Shown here one piece after another: positions 1 to 7,560 of a DNA stretch of 64,000 bases. The stretch's first letter is position 1, and every line of letters starts with the position of its first letter. The stretch lies in the NCBI RefSeq assembly GCF_007858435.1, contig NZ_VIGW01000003.1, positions 1 to 64,000 on the forward strand. Reading direction: 5' to 3'. The position numbers and the translations under genes were made by a program. Below the pieces are notes generated by a model. It was not told the DNA's origin. It ran no database searches and saw nothing but the letters and a program-made list of their open reading frames with translations. Source of the DNA: Tsukamurella asaccharolytica (GTDB lineage: Bacteria; Actinomycetota; Actinomycetes; Mycobacteriales; Mycobacteriaceae).

Positions 1-329
1 GTACCGGCCCCGAGCGCGCGCAGGTAGGCGTCGGCGTGCCGCACCGAGGCGATCCAGCCCTCGGCGGCGTCGGGAAGGCCCGCGGCGCCCGCGGAATCGC
101 CGGTGCCGAGGTAGTCGAAGCGGAGCGCGGCGAAGCCGTCCGCGGCGAGCAGCGCGGCGAGACGCCGCAGCCCGCGCAGCGCGTCGTACTGCTCCTTCGC
201 GAGCGGCGGCACCAGCAGCACGGTGCCCCGGACGCGGCGCGACGCGGGGAGGTGCAGCGCGCCGTACAGGGGCGCGTCCGCGGGCCCGAAGTACGTCCGC
301 TGCTCGAGCGGCGGCTCAGTCGAGTGCAT
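1..329 (-). CDS. alpha/beta hydrolase, N-terminal 109 residues (cut by window edge)
   Basis: The frame opens at an ATG and runs off the left end of the window. The visible part has the start of an alpha/beta-hydrolase fold: a first strand ending in LLVPPLAKEQYD (oxyanion-hole region) and then a second strand FAALRFDYLGTGDSAG. This is the pattern of the serine aminopeptidase-like hydrolases that often sit in exopolysaccharide loci. The nucleophile elbow lies outside the window, so activity cannot be judged. Its start overlaps the end of the upstream glycosyltransferase by 14 bases, so it is probably the last visible gene of the minus-strand glycan operon. A role in trimming or modifying a glycan or acyl group is inference from context. 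Confidence 0.75.
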   Translation of the reverse strand, partial: MHSTEPPLEQRTYFGPADAPLYGALHLPASRRVRGTVLLVPPLAKEQYDALRGLRRLAALLAADGFAALRFDYLGTGDSAGAAGLPDAAEGWIASVRHADAYLRALGAG

Positions 330-1311
330 CGATGATCTCCTTCGCCCGGTCCGCGTAGGTGTTCCGGCCCCGGGTGATCGCGGCGTGGCCGGCGGCGGCG
401 ATGCGCGCCGCGGCCGCCGGGTCGGCGCGGACCCGTGCGACGATGCCCTCGATCTCGGCCGGGTCGTCGTAGAGCAGCGCCTCCCGACCGTCGGCGAGCA
501 GCTCACCGTGCTCGACGGTCCGCGGGCCCACGAAGAGCCCGCCGGCAGCGGGGACCTCGAAGGTCCGGCAGGTGTGGGTGTCGCGGTTGTCCGAATTGAG
601 GAGCACCAGGTTCGCGTCCACCGCGCCGATCGCCCCGGAGAGCGCCGTGCCGTACTGCGGTCCGCGCACCGTCGCCCGGGTGCGCAGGAGGCCGGGCCGG
701 CGGCGCCACCCCGGCCCGGCCAGGTAGAAGTCCGGGCCGAGGCGAGCGGCCAGGTCCGTGACCAGCGCGGTCCGGTCGGGACGGGCGTTGCCGACGAACC
801 CGGCAGCGTACCGCCGGCCCGTGCGGGGGGCGACGGGCCGGTGCCAGTCGGGGTCGTAGGCGCTGCGCACGAAGACGGCGCGGCGCGCGCCCCGGGCGAG
901 CAGCTCGGGCACGTTGTGTCGCTTGGTGGTGACGATCGCGTCCCAGCCCGGCTCCGCCGCGAGGTACTCGGCGGTGGTGTTGACGGGGTTGGCGACGTCG
1001 TCGGCGCTGTAGTGCACGCGCCGTCCCGCCGGGAGGTTCAGCAGGCGCTCCTGGTCCAGGTGCACGGCGGTGTAGCAGAACAGCAGGTCGGCGCGCGCGT
1101 GGGCCTCCAGGTTCCGGTGCACCGCGTCGACGGTGCGCGGCGCGCGGCGCCCGGTGCGCTTGGCGTACCACCACGCCGCGCCGCCGCGGCGGGGGAGCGT
1201 GACCGCGGTCGTGTCGACGACGGTCACGTCGTGCCCCGCGCGACGGAAGCCCTCCGCGAGCGAGCGCGCGTTGCTGCCGTACCAGTCGTCGCCGGCGAAC
1301 AGGATCCTCAT
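316..1311 (-). CDS. CgeB-like glycosyltransferase
   Basis: The product is 331 residues with a GT-B look. It begins with the Rossmann strand MRILFAGDDWYGSNARSLAEG, and its C-terminal part matches the CgeB-type 'glycosyl transferases group 1' domain, with [16 protein letters not shown] followed by a glycogen-phosphorylase-like helix ending RNTYADRAKEII. The sugar donor cannot be read from sequence. The ATG overlaps the stop of the flippase gene by 4 bases (ATGA), so translation is coupled. An upstream in-frame extension exists but lies inside the flippase gene and is rejected. It probably adds a sugar during surface-glycan assembly on the cytoplasmic side of the membrane. Confidence 0.85.
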   Translation of the reverse strand: MRILFAGDDWYGSNARSLAEGFRRAGHDVTVVDTTAVTLPRRGGAAWWYAKRTGRRAPRTVDAVHRNLEAHARADLLFCYTAVHLDQERLLNLPAGRRVHYSADDVANPVNTTAEYLAAEPGWDAIVTTKRHNVPELLARGARRAVFVRSAYDPDWHRPVAPRTGRRYAAGFVGNARPDRTALVTDLAARLGPDFYLAGPGWRRRPGLLRTRATVRGPQYGTALSGAIGAVDANLVLLNSDNRDTHTCRTFEVPAAGGLFVGPRTVEHGELLADGREALLYDDPAEIEGIVARVRADPAAAARIAAAGHAAITRGRNTYADRAKEIIDALD

Positions 1312-2540
1312 GCCGCGCCTCCCGGCGCCGCGACCGCCGCCTCCAAGCGCCGGGCCCGCAGGACGGAAAAGAGTGCGGCCGCGGTCTGCGCCGCGACGAT
1401 CCCGATCACGACGGTCCGCGGGTCGTGCGTGCGCGCCGCCACCGCGAGCGTGACGGCGATGACCGCCGCGCCCACACCGCCGGCGAGCAGCACGCCCCGC
1501 GCGTCGCCCAGCACCGGCAGGACCGCGGTGGCGACGAAGGAGGTGACCGCGAGTCCCGGCAGCGCCCACGCCTGCATCTGCAGGAGGGGGACCGCGCCGT
1601 CGAACTCCGCGCCGAAGATCAGCGGCACCAGCCAGGGGGCGAGCGCCGTCGCGGCCGCGGCAAGCGCGGCGCCCCCGGCCGCGACCAGCGCGATGGCCCG
1701 GCGCGTGGTGGCCCAGAAGGCGTCGGTGTCGCGGCGCGCCAGCCGCGGGAGCAGGCTCACGCCGACGGCGTCGAGCAGCGAGCCCGCGGCCTGCACGGGC
1801 CGATCGCTCGCGCTGAACAGGCCGAGCGCGTGCGGAGTCAGCGTCGGCGCGAAGACCGTGGCGGCGGCGGGGCCGTACGAGGAGGAGAGCAGCCTTGCCG
1901 TGCACACGGGGCCGCCGGTCCGCAGCAGCTCGGTGGGCGGCCCGGGGCGCGCGGGCAGGCCGTGGGTCCGGAGCGTGCGCGCCCATGACCACCCGACCGC
2001 GACGAGATTTCCCGCGAGGAGGGCCGCCATCGCGGCCTCCGGCGTCCGCGCCGGCGGCAGCAGCACCAGCAGCAGAGCGAGGTAGACGACGCGGCCCGCG
2101 GTCTGTTGCACCACCACGGCCCCGAACCGGCCGGTGCCGAGCAGCACCCAGTCGTCACCGCATGCGCCGACGGATCCCACCACGAGGCCCAGCGCGCCCA
2201 TCTCGACGGCGCGCGGCACCGGCAGCGCCACCGCCAGCAGGAACAGCGCGGTGAACGCGAGGAGCGCCGCGGCGCGGAGACCGGCGTAGTCGCCCCGCAG
2301 CCGGGCGAGGCCCGGCTTCTCCGCGCGGGCCGCGACGAAGGCGGTGATGCCCAGGTCGGTGCACAGCGCCCCCACGAAGTAGGTCGCCATCGCGATCGCG
2401 AGCAGGCCCATCCCGGCGGGGCCGAGCAGCCGCGCGCAGAGCGGGATCGTGACGAGCGTGACCGCGTACTGCCCGTACCGGCCCGCCGAGACGAGGACCA
2501 CGTCCCGCAGCACCCCCGCGGAGCCGCGGAGCGGCGTCAT
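1308..2540 (-). CDS. Wzx-like polysaccharide/lipid-linked oligosaccharide flippase
   Basis: This 410-residue protein is almost entirely hydrophobic, with about twelve predicted membrane segments separated by short charged loops (for example RYGQYAVTLVTIPLCARLLG near the N-terminus). That is the layout and length of the MOP-superfamily polysaccharide exporters. The family moves undecaprenyl-linked glycan units across the plasma membrane. The ATG overlaps the upstream glycosyltransferase stop by 4 bases and the gene's own stop overlaps the next start by 4 bases, so it is translated in tight coupling with three or more glycosyltransferases. The substrate is presumably the glycan made by this cluster. 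Confidence 0.85.
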   Translation of the reverse strand: MTPLRGSAGVLRDVVLVSAGRYGQYAVTLVTIPLCARLLGPAGMGLLAIAMATYFVGALCTDLGITAFVAARAEKPGLARLRGDYAGLRAAALLAFTALFLLAVALPVPRAVEMGALGLVVGSVGACGDDWVLLGTGRFGAVVVQQTAGRVVYLALLLVLLPPARTPEAAMAALLAGNLVAVGWSWARTLRTHGLPARPGPPTELLRTGGPVCTARLLSSSYGPAAATVFAPTLTPHALGLFSASDRPVQAAGSLLDAVGVSLLPRLARRDTDAFWATTRRAIALVAAGGAALAAAATALAPWLVPLIFGAEFDGAVPLLQMQAWALPGLAVTSFVATAVLPVLGDARGVLLAGGVGAAVIAVTLAVAARTHDPRTVVIGIVAAQTAAALFSVLRARRLEAAVAAPGGAA

Positions 2541-3676
2541 CGAACGTCCCGCGCCACCCGGGCCAGGAGGGACTCCGCGATCGCCCCGGAGGTCTTGAGA
2601 TCCAGGTCGCGACCGCGGTCGGCGGCGGCCGCGCTGAGCTGCTCGCGCTGCTCCCAGTCGTCGATGAGCGTGTCGAGCGCGATCGCCAGCAGGTCCGGCC
2701 GCCGGGGCGGCACCAGCACGCCGGTCTTCCCGTCGTCGATGAGCTCCGTCGGGCCGCCGGCCCCGGCGGCGACGACCACCCGGCCCGCGGCCATGGCCTC
2801 GGCGACGACCTGCCCGAAGGGCTCGGTGAGCCGCGAGTAATGCACCACGACGTCCGCGTCCGCGGCCTCGGTGATCGGGTCCGTCACGTGCCCGGTGAAG
2901 GTCACCCGGTCCGCGATGTCCAGGCGTTCGGCGAGTTCCTCCAGTTCGGCGAGGTAGCCGTCGTCGTCGCCGAAGTGCGTGCCGCCCACGAACCGCACCT
3001 CGGGCACCGCCTCCATCTGCGCGAGCGCGCGCAGCAGCAGGTCCTGACCCTTCCACGCCGTGATCCGGCCGATCATCGCGATCTTGACGTGCTTCGGTGC
3101 GCGCTGGGGCGCGGGCGCCGGAACGGTGCTGAGGTCGACGCCCGGAGGGCACACTGCGGTGGGGCTGCCGCCGGTGGAGATGGTGCGCAGCGTGCCGCGC
3201 GAGTTCGCGAGGTAGCCGGACGCGACCATCCGGCCGAGCAGCCGCAGCGGGAAGCGCGTGCGGCCGAAGTACTCCGCGCTGACCCGGTCGTGCACCTGCC
3301 ACACCAGCGGAATACCCGTGCGGCGCGCGGCGACGGCGCCCACGAGCAGGGACTTGGTCGACTCGGCGACCACGACGTCGGCGTCGTGCGCGCGCAGCAG
3401 CGGCGCGAGGCGCCGGCCCGTGCGGTACAGATCGACCGCGCCGCGGAGCAGCGCCAACGGTCCGGCGTCGCGCCGCACCGACGACGGCCGGCCGGGGACG
3501 ACGGTGACCGGCACCTCCGCGGCCTCGAGGACGTCGGTGAGCGGGCCGGGGGCGAGCAGCATGACCGAGGCGGGCACGCCGCGCCGGCGCAGTTCCCTGG
3601 CGAGTCGGGCGAAGGCCAGCTCCGCACCCGAGGGCGCGGCGGTGTGCCCGAGGAAGACGGGACGGCGGGCCCTCAC
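2537..3676 (-). CDS. GT4-family glycosyltransferase
   Basis: The 379-residue product has the two Rossmann domains of GT-B enzymes. The donor half carries KIAMIGRITAWKGQDLLLRAL (about residue 205) and the E-x7-E signature in EPFGQVVAEAMAAGRVVV, followed by GGPTELIDDGKTGVLV. This is the standard retaining GT4 layout. The GTG start was chosen because it overlaps the preceding gene's stop by 4 bases (GTGA). Longer in-frame readings run into that gene. The family uses nucleotide sugars such as UDP-GlcNAc or GDP-mannose, and the exact donor is unknown. It is part of the minus-strand glycan operon. Confidence 0.88.
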   Translation of the reverse strand: MRARRPVFLGHTAAPSGAELAFARLARELRRRGVPASVMLLAPGPLTDVLEAAEVPVTVVPGRPSSVRRDAGPLALLRGAVDLYRTGRRLAPLLRAHDADVVVAESTKSLLVGAVAARRTGIPLVWQVHDRVSAEYFGRTRFPLRLLGRMVASGYLANSRGTLRTISTGGSPTAVCPPGVDLSTVPAPAPQRAPKHVKIAMIGRITAWKGQDLLLRALAQMEAVPEVRFVGGTHFGDDDGYLAELEELAERLDIADRVTFTGHVTDPITEAADADVVVHYSRLTEPFGQVVAEAMAAGRVVVAAGAGGPTELIDDGKTGVLVPPRRPDLLAIALDTLIDDWEQREQLSAAAADRGRDLDLKTSGAIAESLLARVARDVR

Positions 3677-4737
3677 GCGACGACCTCCCGGTACAGGGCG
3701 GCGTGCCGCGCGGCGGCGAGGTCCCACCCGAAGCGCTCGGCGTGCGCGCGGCAGGCCTGGGGGGAGGGACGCGCGCCGTCGAGCGCCGCGGCCAGCCGGT
3801 CCGCGAGCGCCTCCGCGTCGCCCGCGCCGACGACGAGGCCGGGGTCGAGGTCGCGGACGGCGTCGGGCAGGCCGCCGACGTCGGTGACCACGGGTGCCCG
3901 GCCCGACGCGAGCGACTCGAGGGCGACGAGCCCGAAGCCCTCCCAGGCGCGCGACGGGACCGCCGTCACGGTGGCGGCGGCGTATCTGCGCGCGAGGCTC
4001 GCGTCGTCGATCGTTCCCACGAAGGTCACAGTATCGGTGATCCCGAGCTCCGCTGCGCGGCCACGCAGATCGCCGCGCTGCGCGCCGTCGCCCACCACGT
4101 CGAGCCGGGCCTGCGGATGCCGCGCCAGCACCGCGGGCCACGCCTGCAACAGCACGTCGATGCCCATGCGGCGCTCGAGGCGGCGCACGCACAGCACCCG
4201 GGGCGGACCGTCGGGGACGGGCGTGGCGGTGAACCGCGCGAGGTCGACGCCGGGCGGGATCACGGCGATCGCGCCGCGATCCGCGCCGTACCGCGCGACG
4301 AGGACGTCGGCGAAGGCCCGCGAGAGAACCACGAAGCGGTCGCTCTCGCGGTAACGGGCGCGTTCGACGAGCGCCTTGACGGCGACGGCGGCGCGGCCCT
4401 CGCCCGCGGCGGCGCTCTCCTGCGCCCACGGCCCGTGGAAGTGCGTGACCAGGGCGGCGCCGCGGGGCGCGGGGCCGAACAGCGCGAAGTGCCGGTCGAG
4501 GACGGCGGTGTCCTTCGGAGCGGCTCGACGGGACGCTCGCACCCGGGCGGCCGTGCACCCGGCGTCGGCGCCCCAGCTGTGGCCCCCGGTGGCGGGTTCG
4601 CCGAAGGCCGCGGCACTGGGGGCGACGTCGTCGCGCTCGCGCAGGGCCGCGAACAGGTCCGCGAAGTAGCGGGGGAGTCCGCCGGGCGTGGTGCCCGGCC
4701 AGGTGGTCCCGGTCAGGTGGACGGGGACCGCGGTCAC
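3673..4737 (-). CDS. GT4-family glycosyltransferase
   Basis: The 354-residue product starts MTAVPVHLTGTTWPGTTPGGLPRY, with a glycine-rich acceptor-site loop. The donor domain has RVLCVRRLERRMGIDVLLQAW, a strand GTIDDASLARRYAAA, and the E-x7-E motif EGFGLVALESLASGRAPVV. It is a second GT4 enzyme, clearly different from its downstream neighbour, so the glycan needs several linkages. The GTG start overlaps the stop of the amino acid:carrier protein ligase gene by 4 bases (GTGA). This coupling places carrier-protein chemistry and glycan assembly in one transcript. The donor sugar is unknown. Confidence 0.88.
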   Translation of the reverse strand: MTAVPVHLTGTTWPGTTPGGLPRYFADLFAALRERDDVAPSAAAFGEPATGGHSWGADAGCTAARVRASRRAAPKDTAVLDRHFALFGPAPRGAALVTHFHGPWAQESAAAGEGRAAVAVKALVERARYRESDRFVVLSRAFADVLVARYGADRGAIAVIPPGVDLARFTATPVPDGPPRVLCVRRLERRMGIDVLLQAWPAVLARHPQARLDVVGDGAQRGDLRGRAAELGITDTVTFVGTIDDASLARRYAAATVTAVPSRAWEGFGLVALESLASGRAPVVTDVGGLPDAVRDLDPGLVVGAGDAEALADRLAAALDGARPSPQACRAHAERFGWDLAAARHAALYREVVA

Positions 4738-5687
4738 AGCTGCGCGTTGACGGATCCGGGCCAGGCCGCGCGGTCCAGGCCGTGCGTCGCCAGCAGCGCC
4801 AGCGCCACCCGCTCGATGCCGAAGCCGAGGCACGCGCTGTGCGCGGGCGCGCCGTCCACGGTGGTGATGTCGAACTGCACCCCGAAATGATCCCGGTGAT
4901 AGTTGCTGGACGCGACGGCGACCCCCGGCATGTCGTCGCCGTACATCGGCACGTGGAGCTCGGTCTTGAGATTCTCCGCCGACTGGTTCGCGGCCAGCAT
5001 GCGCCCGGCGCGGCCGAAGAAGGGGTCGGTCGCGGGGGTCCGCCGCACCTGGAGGCCGAGGTCGGAGAGCAGGTCGGCGGCGCGGGCGACCCAGGTGTCG
5101 CGATGCGCGACCGCGGCCCGGTCCGAGCCGACGCGGACGATCTCCCGCATGCGGAAGCTCTGCAGCCGCGCGGGATCCGCCGAGGGCTCGCGGCGGAAGC
5201 AGTGGCCGGAGACGTCGACCCAGGCACCGTCGCGGGGCAGCTGCCCGCTCAGTACGGGGTAAACCGAGTGGCAGGCCGACGGGACGAGCGCGACGTCGCT
5301 CGTGTGGAAGTGGCCGCCCCAGTCGTGGCCGGCGTCGCGGCCTGCGAGGAGGAGGCGGTGCTCGGCGTCGCCGCCGGTGTAATCCGACACCGTGGCGGCG
5401 AGCTGGGGAAAGGACGCGATGTAGTCGTTCCGGTCGAGATACTCGCGGGGCATCACCGGGGGGAAGGAGAGCACGGTGGCGGCGCCGCCGTGCACGTCGC
5501 GCACCGTCGCGCCGACGAGGGCCTCGATCGCTGCGGTCAGGTCCGCGAACGCGCCGCCGTGCCCGTACACGCCGTCCACGCCCGAGGGCAGGAGCAGGCC
5601 CGCATCGAAGAGGGAGGCACGGAACTTCTCCTGGCGCGCGTGCAGGTCAGTAAAGTCGATCGCACGGGGTGCTTCGGCCTGCGTCAT
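4734..5687 (-). CDS. amino acid--[acyl-carrier-protein] ligase (seryl-tRNA-synthetase-like)
   Basis: The 317-residue protein resembles a class II aminoacyl-tRNA synthetase catalytic core without the tRNA-binding arm. Motif 2 is FRMREIVRVG (residues 178-187) and motif 3 is CLGFGIERVALALL (286-299). Cys139, Glu182 and Cys286 match the Cys-Glu-Cys zinc site known for the Bradyrhizobium amino acid:carrier protein ligases, which adenylate a small amino acid and load it on a phosphopantetheine arm instead of tRNA. A carrier protein gene lies divergently 140 bases away, as in the known systems. The ATG used here has GGAGAAG 6 bases upstream; two farther ATG codons at 5702 and 5720 lack this. It heads a glycosyltransferase/flippase operon. 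The amino acid loaded (glycine or alanine in known enzymes) cannot be read here. Confidence 0.9.
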   Translation of the reverse strand: MTQAEAPRAIDFTDLHARQEKFRASLFDAGLLLPSGVDGVYGHGGAFADLTAAIEALVGATVRDVHGGAATVLSFPPVMPREYLDRNDYIASFPQLAATVSDYTGGDAEHRLLLAGRDAGHDWGGHFHTSDVALVPSACHSVYPVLSGQLPRDGAWVDVSGHCFRREPSADPARLQSFRMREIVRVGSDRAAVAHRDTWVARAADLLSDLGLQVRRTPATDPFFGRAGRMLAANQSAENLKTELHVPMYGDDMPGVAVASSNYHRDHFGVQFDITTVDGAPAHSACLGFGIERVALALLATHGLDRAAWPGSVNAQL

Positions 5688-5826
5688 CGGTCTCTTCTCC
5701 ATGGCTGGAACCGTTGTCACTGCAACACGTTACCAGGGCTAGGGTGTACGGAAGAGGCTTGAGAGTCGTGACTGCAAAGTCGTCTCGTGGCCGATTCGGG
5801 GTCCGGATGCGACGGAGGCGGGAGGC
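5688..5826. promoter_or_regulatory. divergent promoter region between ligase and carrier protein genes
   Basis: This gap separates two divergently read genes whose products should act together, so it probably holds both promoters. Around 5707-5729 there is a loosely symmetric stretch with AAC, TTG, CAA and GTT blocks (core TTGTCACTGCAA) that could bind a shared regulator. No regulator gene is seen nearby, and no binding protein can be named. Confidence 0.4.
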
Positions 5827-6066
5827 GTGGTGGACGAGGTGATTCGCGCGATCGTGGCGGCGCACGGCAGGTTGACCAGGCCGATCGCGGACATTGCCGG
5901 TGGTGACGATCTGTATGCGCTGGGTCTCACCTCGCACGCGGCAGTGAACATCATGCTCGCTGTCGAAGATCGATTCACTATCGAGTTCCCGGATTCGGCG
6001 ATGAACAAGACAACCTTCGGAACCTTGGATTCACTCGCGGCGACGGTCCGCGAGCTGACCGCCTGA
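5827..6066 (+). CDS. small acyl/aminoacyl carrier protein
   Basis: The 79-residue acidic helical protein has the phosphopantetheine attachment region DDLYALGLTSHAAVNIML, with Ser36 as the expected modified residue (LTSH in place of the usual DSL). Length and pattern fit free-standing carrier proteins. The divergent synthetase-like ligase is its likely loading enzyme, and the AcpS-type transferase one gene downstream its likely activator. GTG at 5827 is used; a second GTG directly follows, and GGGAGGC just upstream suits either. Only 7 bases separate it from the next glycosyltransferase gene. What the loaded amino acid is transferred to is unknown, and the free-standing condensation-domain protein in this cluster is the best candidate partner. 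Confidence 0.88.
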   Translation: MVDEVIRAIVAAHGRLTRPIADIAGGDDLYALGLTSHAAVNIMLAVEDRFTIEFPDSAMNKTTFGTLDSLAATVRELTA

Positions 6067-6073
6067 GCCGCCG

Positions 6074-7180
6074 GTGACCCGCATCGCCGTCGTCCACGAG
6101 CGGTGGACCGAACAGGGCGGCTCCGAGAACGTCGCGCGAGCCCTCGTCGACGCCTGGCCCGGCGCCCGCCTGCACGTCGCCTTCGCCGACCCGCGCGCCG
6201 TCCCCGCGGAGCTCCGCGACCGGATCGCCGTCACCGGACTCGACGCCGTGCACCGCGCACTCGGCCGCCGCTCGCACGCCCCGCTGATCCCGCTCTCCGC
6301 CGCCACGTGGCGCCGGTACCGCGCCGTCCCCGGGGCCGACGCCGTCGTCATCAGCCACCACGCCACGGCCGTCTCCGCCGCACGGTCCTGGCCCGGCGCC
6401 GCGGTGGTCGCCTACGTCCACTCGCCGGCCCGCTGGGCGTGGGCGCCCGAGCTGCGCTCGGGTGAGGCGTACGGCGCCGCCGGCCGGCTCGCCCTCGCGG
6501 CGCTCGCGGCGCGGACCCGGGCCGTCGAGACCGCCGCGGTACCCCACCTCGACGTCGTCGTCGCCAACTCGACCGCCGTCGCGCGACGCATCGAGCGCTG
6601 GTGGGGCGTCGCGGCGGAGGTGGTCGCCCCGCCGGTCGACGTCGCGCGGTTCACGCCGGACGGTGCCACTGCGGGGGACTACTTCCTGGTCGCCGGGCGG
6701 CTCGTGCCCTACCGCCGCGTGGACCTGGCGATCCGCGCCGCCCAGCGCGCCGGGGTGCGCCTCGTCGTCGCCGGCGACGGACGACACGAGGCCGCCCTGC
6801 GGCGCATCGCGGGCGCCGAGACTGTCTTCCTCGGCCGCGTCTCGGACGCGGAGATGGTGCGCCTGCAGCGCGCGGCGATCGCCACCGTCATGCCCGGCGA
6901 GGAGGATTTCGGCATCGTGCCGGTGGAGGCCATGGCGACCGGCACCCCCGTCCTCGCCCGCGCGGCGGGCGGGGCGCTCGACACCGTGATCCCCGGGCTC
7001 TCCGGGGTGCTCGTGCCCGACGGGCCGGACGAGGATTTCACGGCTGCGCTCGCCGCGGCGATGCGGGACGTGCGGCCGGCCGATTTCGACCGCGTCGCGC
7101 TCCGTGCTCACGCCGAGCGGTTCTCGGTGGCCGCCTTCCGGGACCGGATGCGCGCGATCGTCGCCGAGGCCGTCAGGTGA
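6074..7180 (+). CDS. GT4-family glycosyltransferase
   Basis: The 368-residue protein opens with RIAVVHERWTEQGGSENVA, the glycine-rich acceptor loop typical of GT4 mannosyl- or rhamnosyl-type transferases. The motif HSPARWAWAPELR lies mid-protein, the donor domain has YFLVAGRLVPYRRVDLAIRAA, and the E-x7-E region reads EDFGIVPVEAMATGTPVLA. It starts at GTG 7 bases after the carrier protein stop and its end overlaps the AcpS gene by 4 bases, so carrier protein, sugar transferase and activating enzyme form one operon. This arrangement is the strongest sign that the carrier protein serves glycan modification. The donor sugar is unknown. Confidence 0.88.
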   Translation: MTRIAVVHERWTEQGGSENVARALVDAWPGARLHVAFADPRAVPAELRDRIAVTGLDAVHRALGRRSHAPLIPLSAATWRRYRAVPGADAVVISHHATAVSAARSWPGAAVVAYVHSPARWAWAPELRSGEAYGAAGRLALAALAARTRAVETAAVPHLDVVVANSTAVARRIERWWGVAAEVVAPPVDVARFTPDGATAGDYFLVAGRLVPYRRVDLAIRAAQRAGVRLVVAGDGRHEAALRRIAGAETVFLGRVSDAEMVRLQRAAIATVMPGEEDFGIVPVEAMATGTPVLARAAGGALDTVIPGLSGVLVPDGPDEDFTAALAAAMRDVRPADFDRVALRAHAERFSVAAFRDRMRAIVAEAVR

Positions 7181-7560
7181 ACCGGGTGGGGATCGACATC
7201 GCCGAGGTGGCGCGCGTCGAGGAGTCCCTGGCGCTCTTCGGGCCACGATTCACGACGCGGGTCTTCACGTCGCGGGAGATCGACGACTGCGCCGGCGACG
7301 CACGCCGCCTGACCGCACGCTGGGCCGCGAAGGAGGCCGCGGTCAAGGCGCTGCGCCTCGGGCCAGACGTGCCGACCCCGCCCCGCGAGGCCGAGGTGGT
7401 CGGGACGCCGCACGGGCCGGAACTACGGCTGCACGGCGGCCTCGCGGCGCACGCGCGCCGGCAGGGCTGGATCCGCGCGGAACTGTCCCTCACGCACACG
7501 GACGCGTCCGCCGCCGCCGTGGTGCTCGCCGAGCTCGCGGAACCGGACCCGGGCCGTTAG
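7177..7560 (+). CDS. AcpS-type 4'-phosphopantetheinyl transferase
   Basis: The 127-residue protein has the family's two metal/CoA motifs, GIDIAEVARVEE (Asp7) and RWAAKEAAVKAL (Glu53, Lys52), and a C-terminal LSLTHTDASAAAVVLAE strand. It moves phosphopantetheine from CoA to the serine of a carrier protein. The GTG start overlaps the glycosyltransferase stop (GTGA). Its position suggests a dedicated role with the nearby carrier protein, although it could be the cell's general AcpS, and a second copy elsewhere cannot be excluded. Its stop overlaps the convergent phosphotransferase stop by 4 bases, which leaves no room for a separate terminator. Confidence 0.9.
   Translation: MNRVGIDIAEVARVEESLALFGPRFTTRVFTSREIDDCAGDARRLTARWAAKEAAVKALRLGPDVPTPPREAEVVGTPHGPELRLHGGLAAHARRQGWIRAELSLTHTDASAAAVVLAELAEPDPGR

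Noticed and set aside
223-2085. A 620-codon plus-strand frame across the CgeB and flippase genes
   Set aside because: It is antisense to two genes with clear family motifs, and is rich in Arg, Gly, Ala and Val as expected from high-G+C shadow frames.
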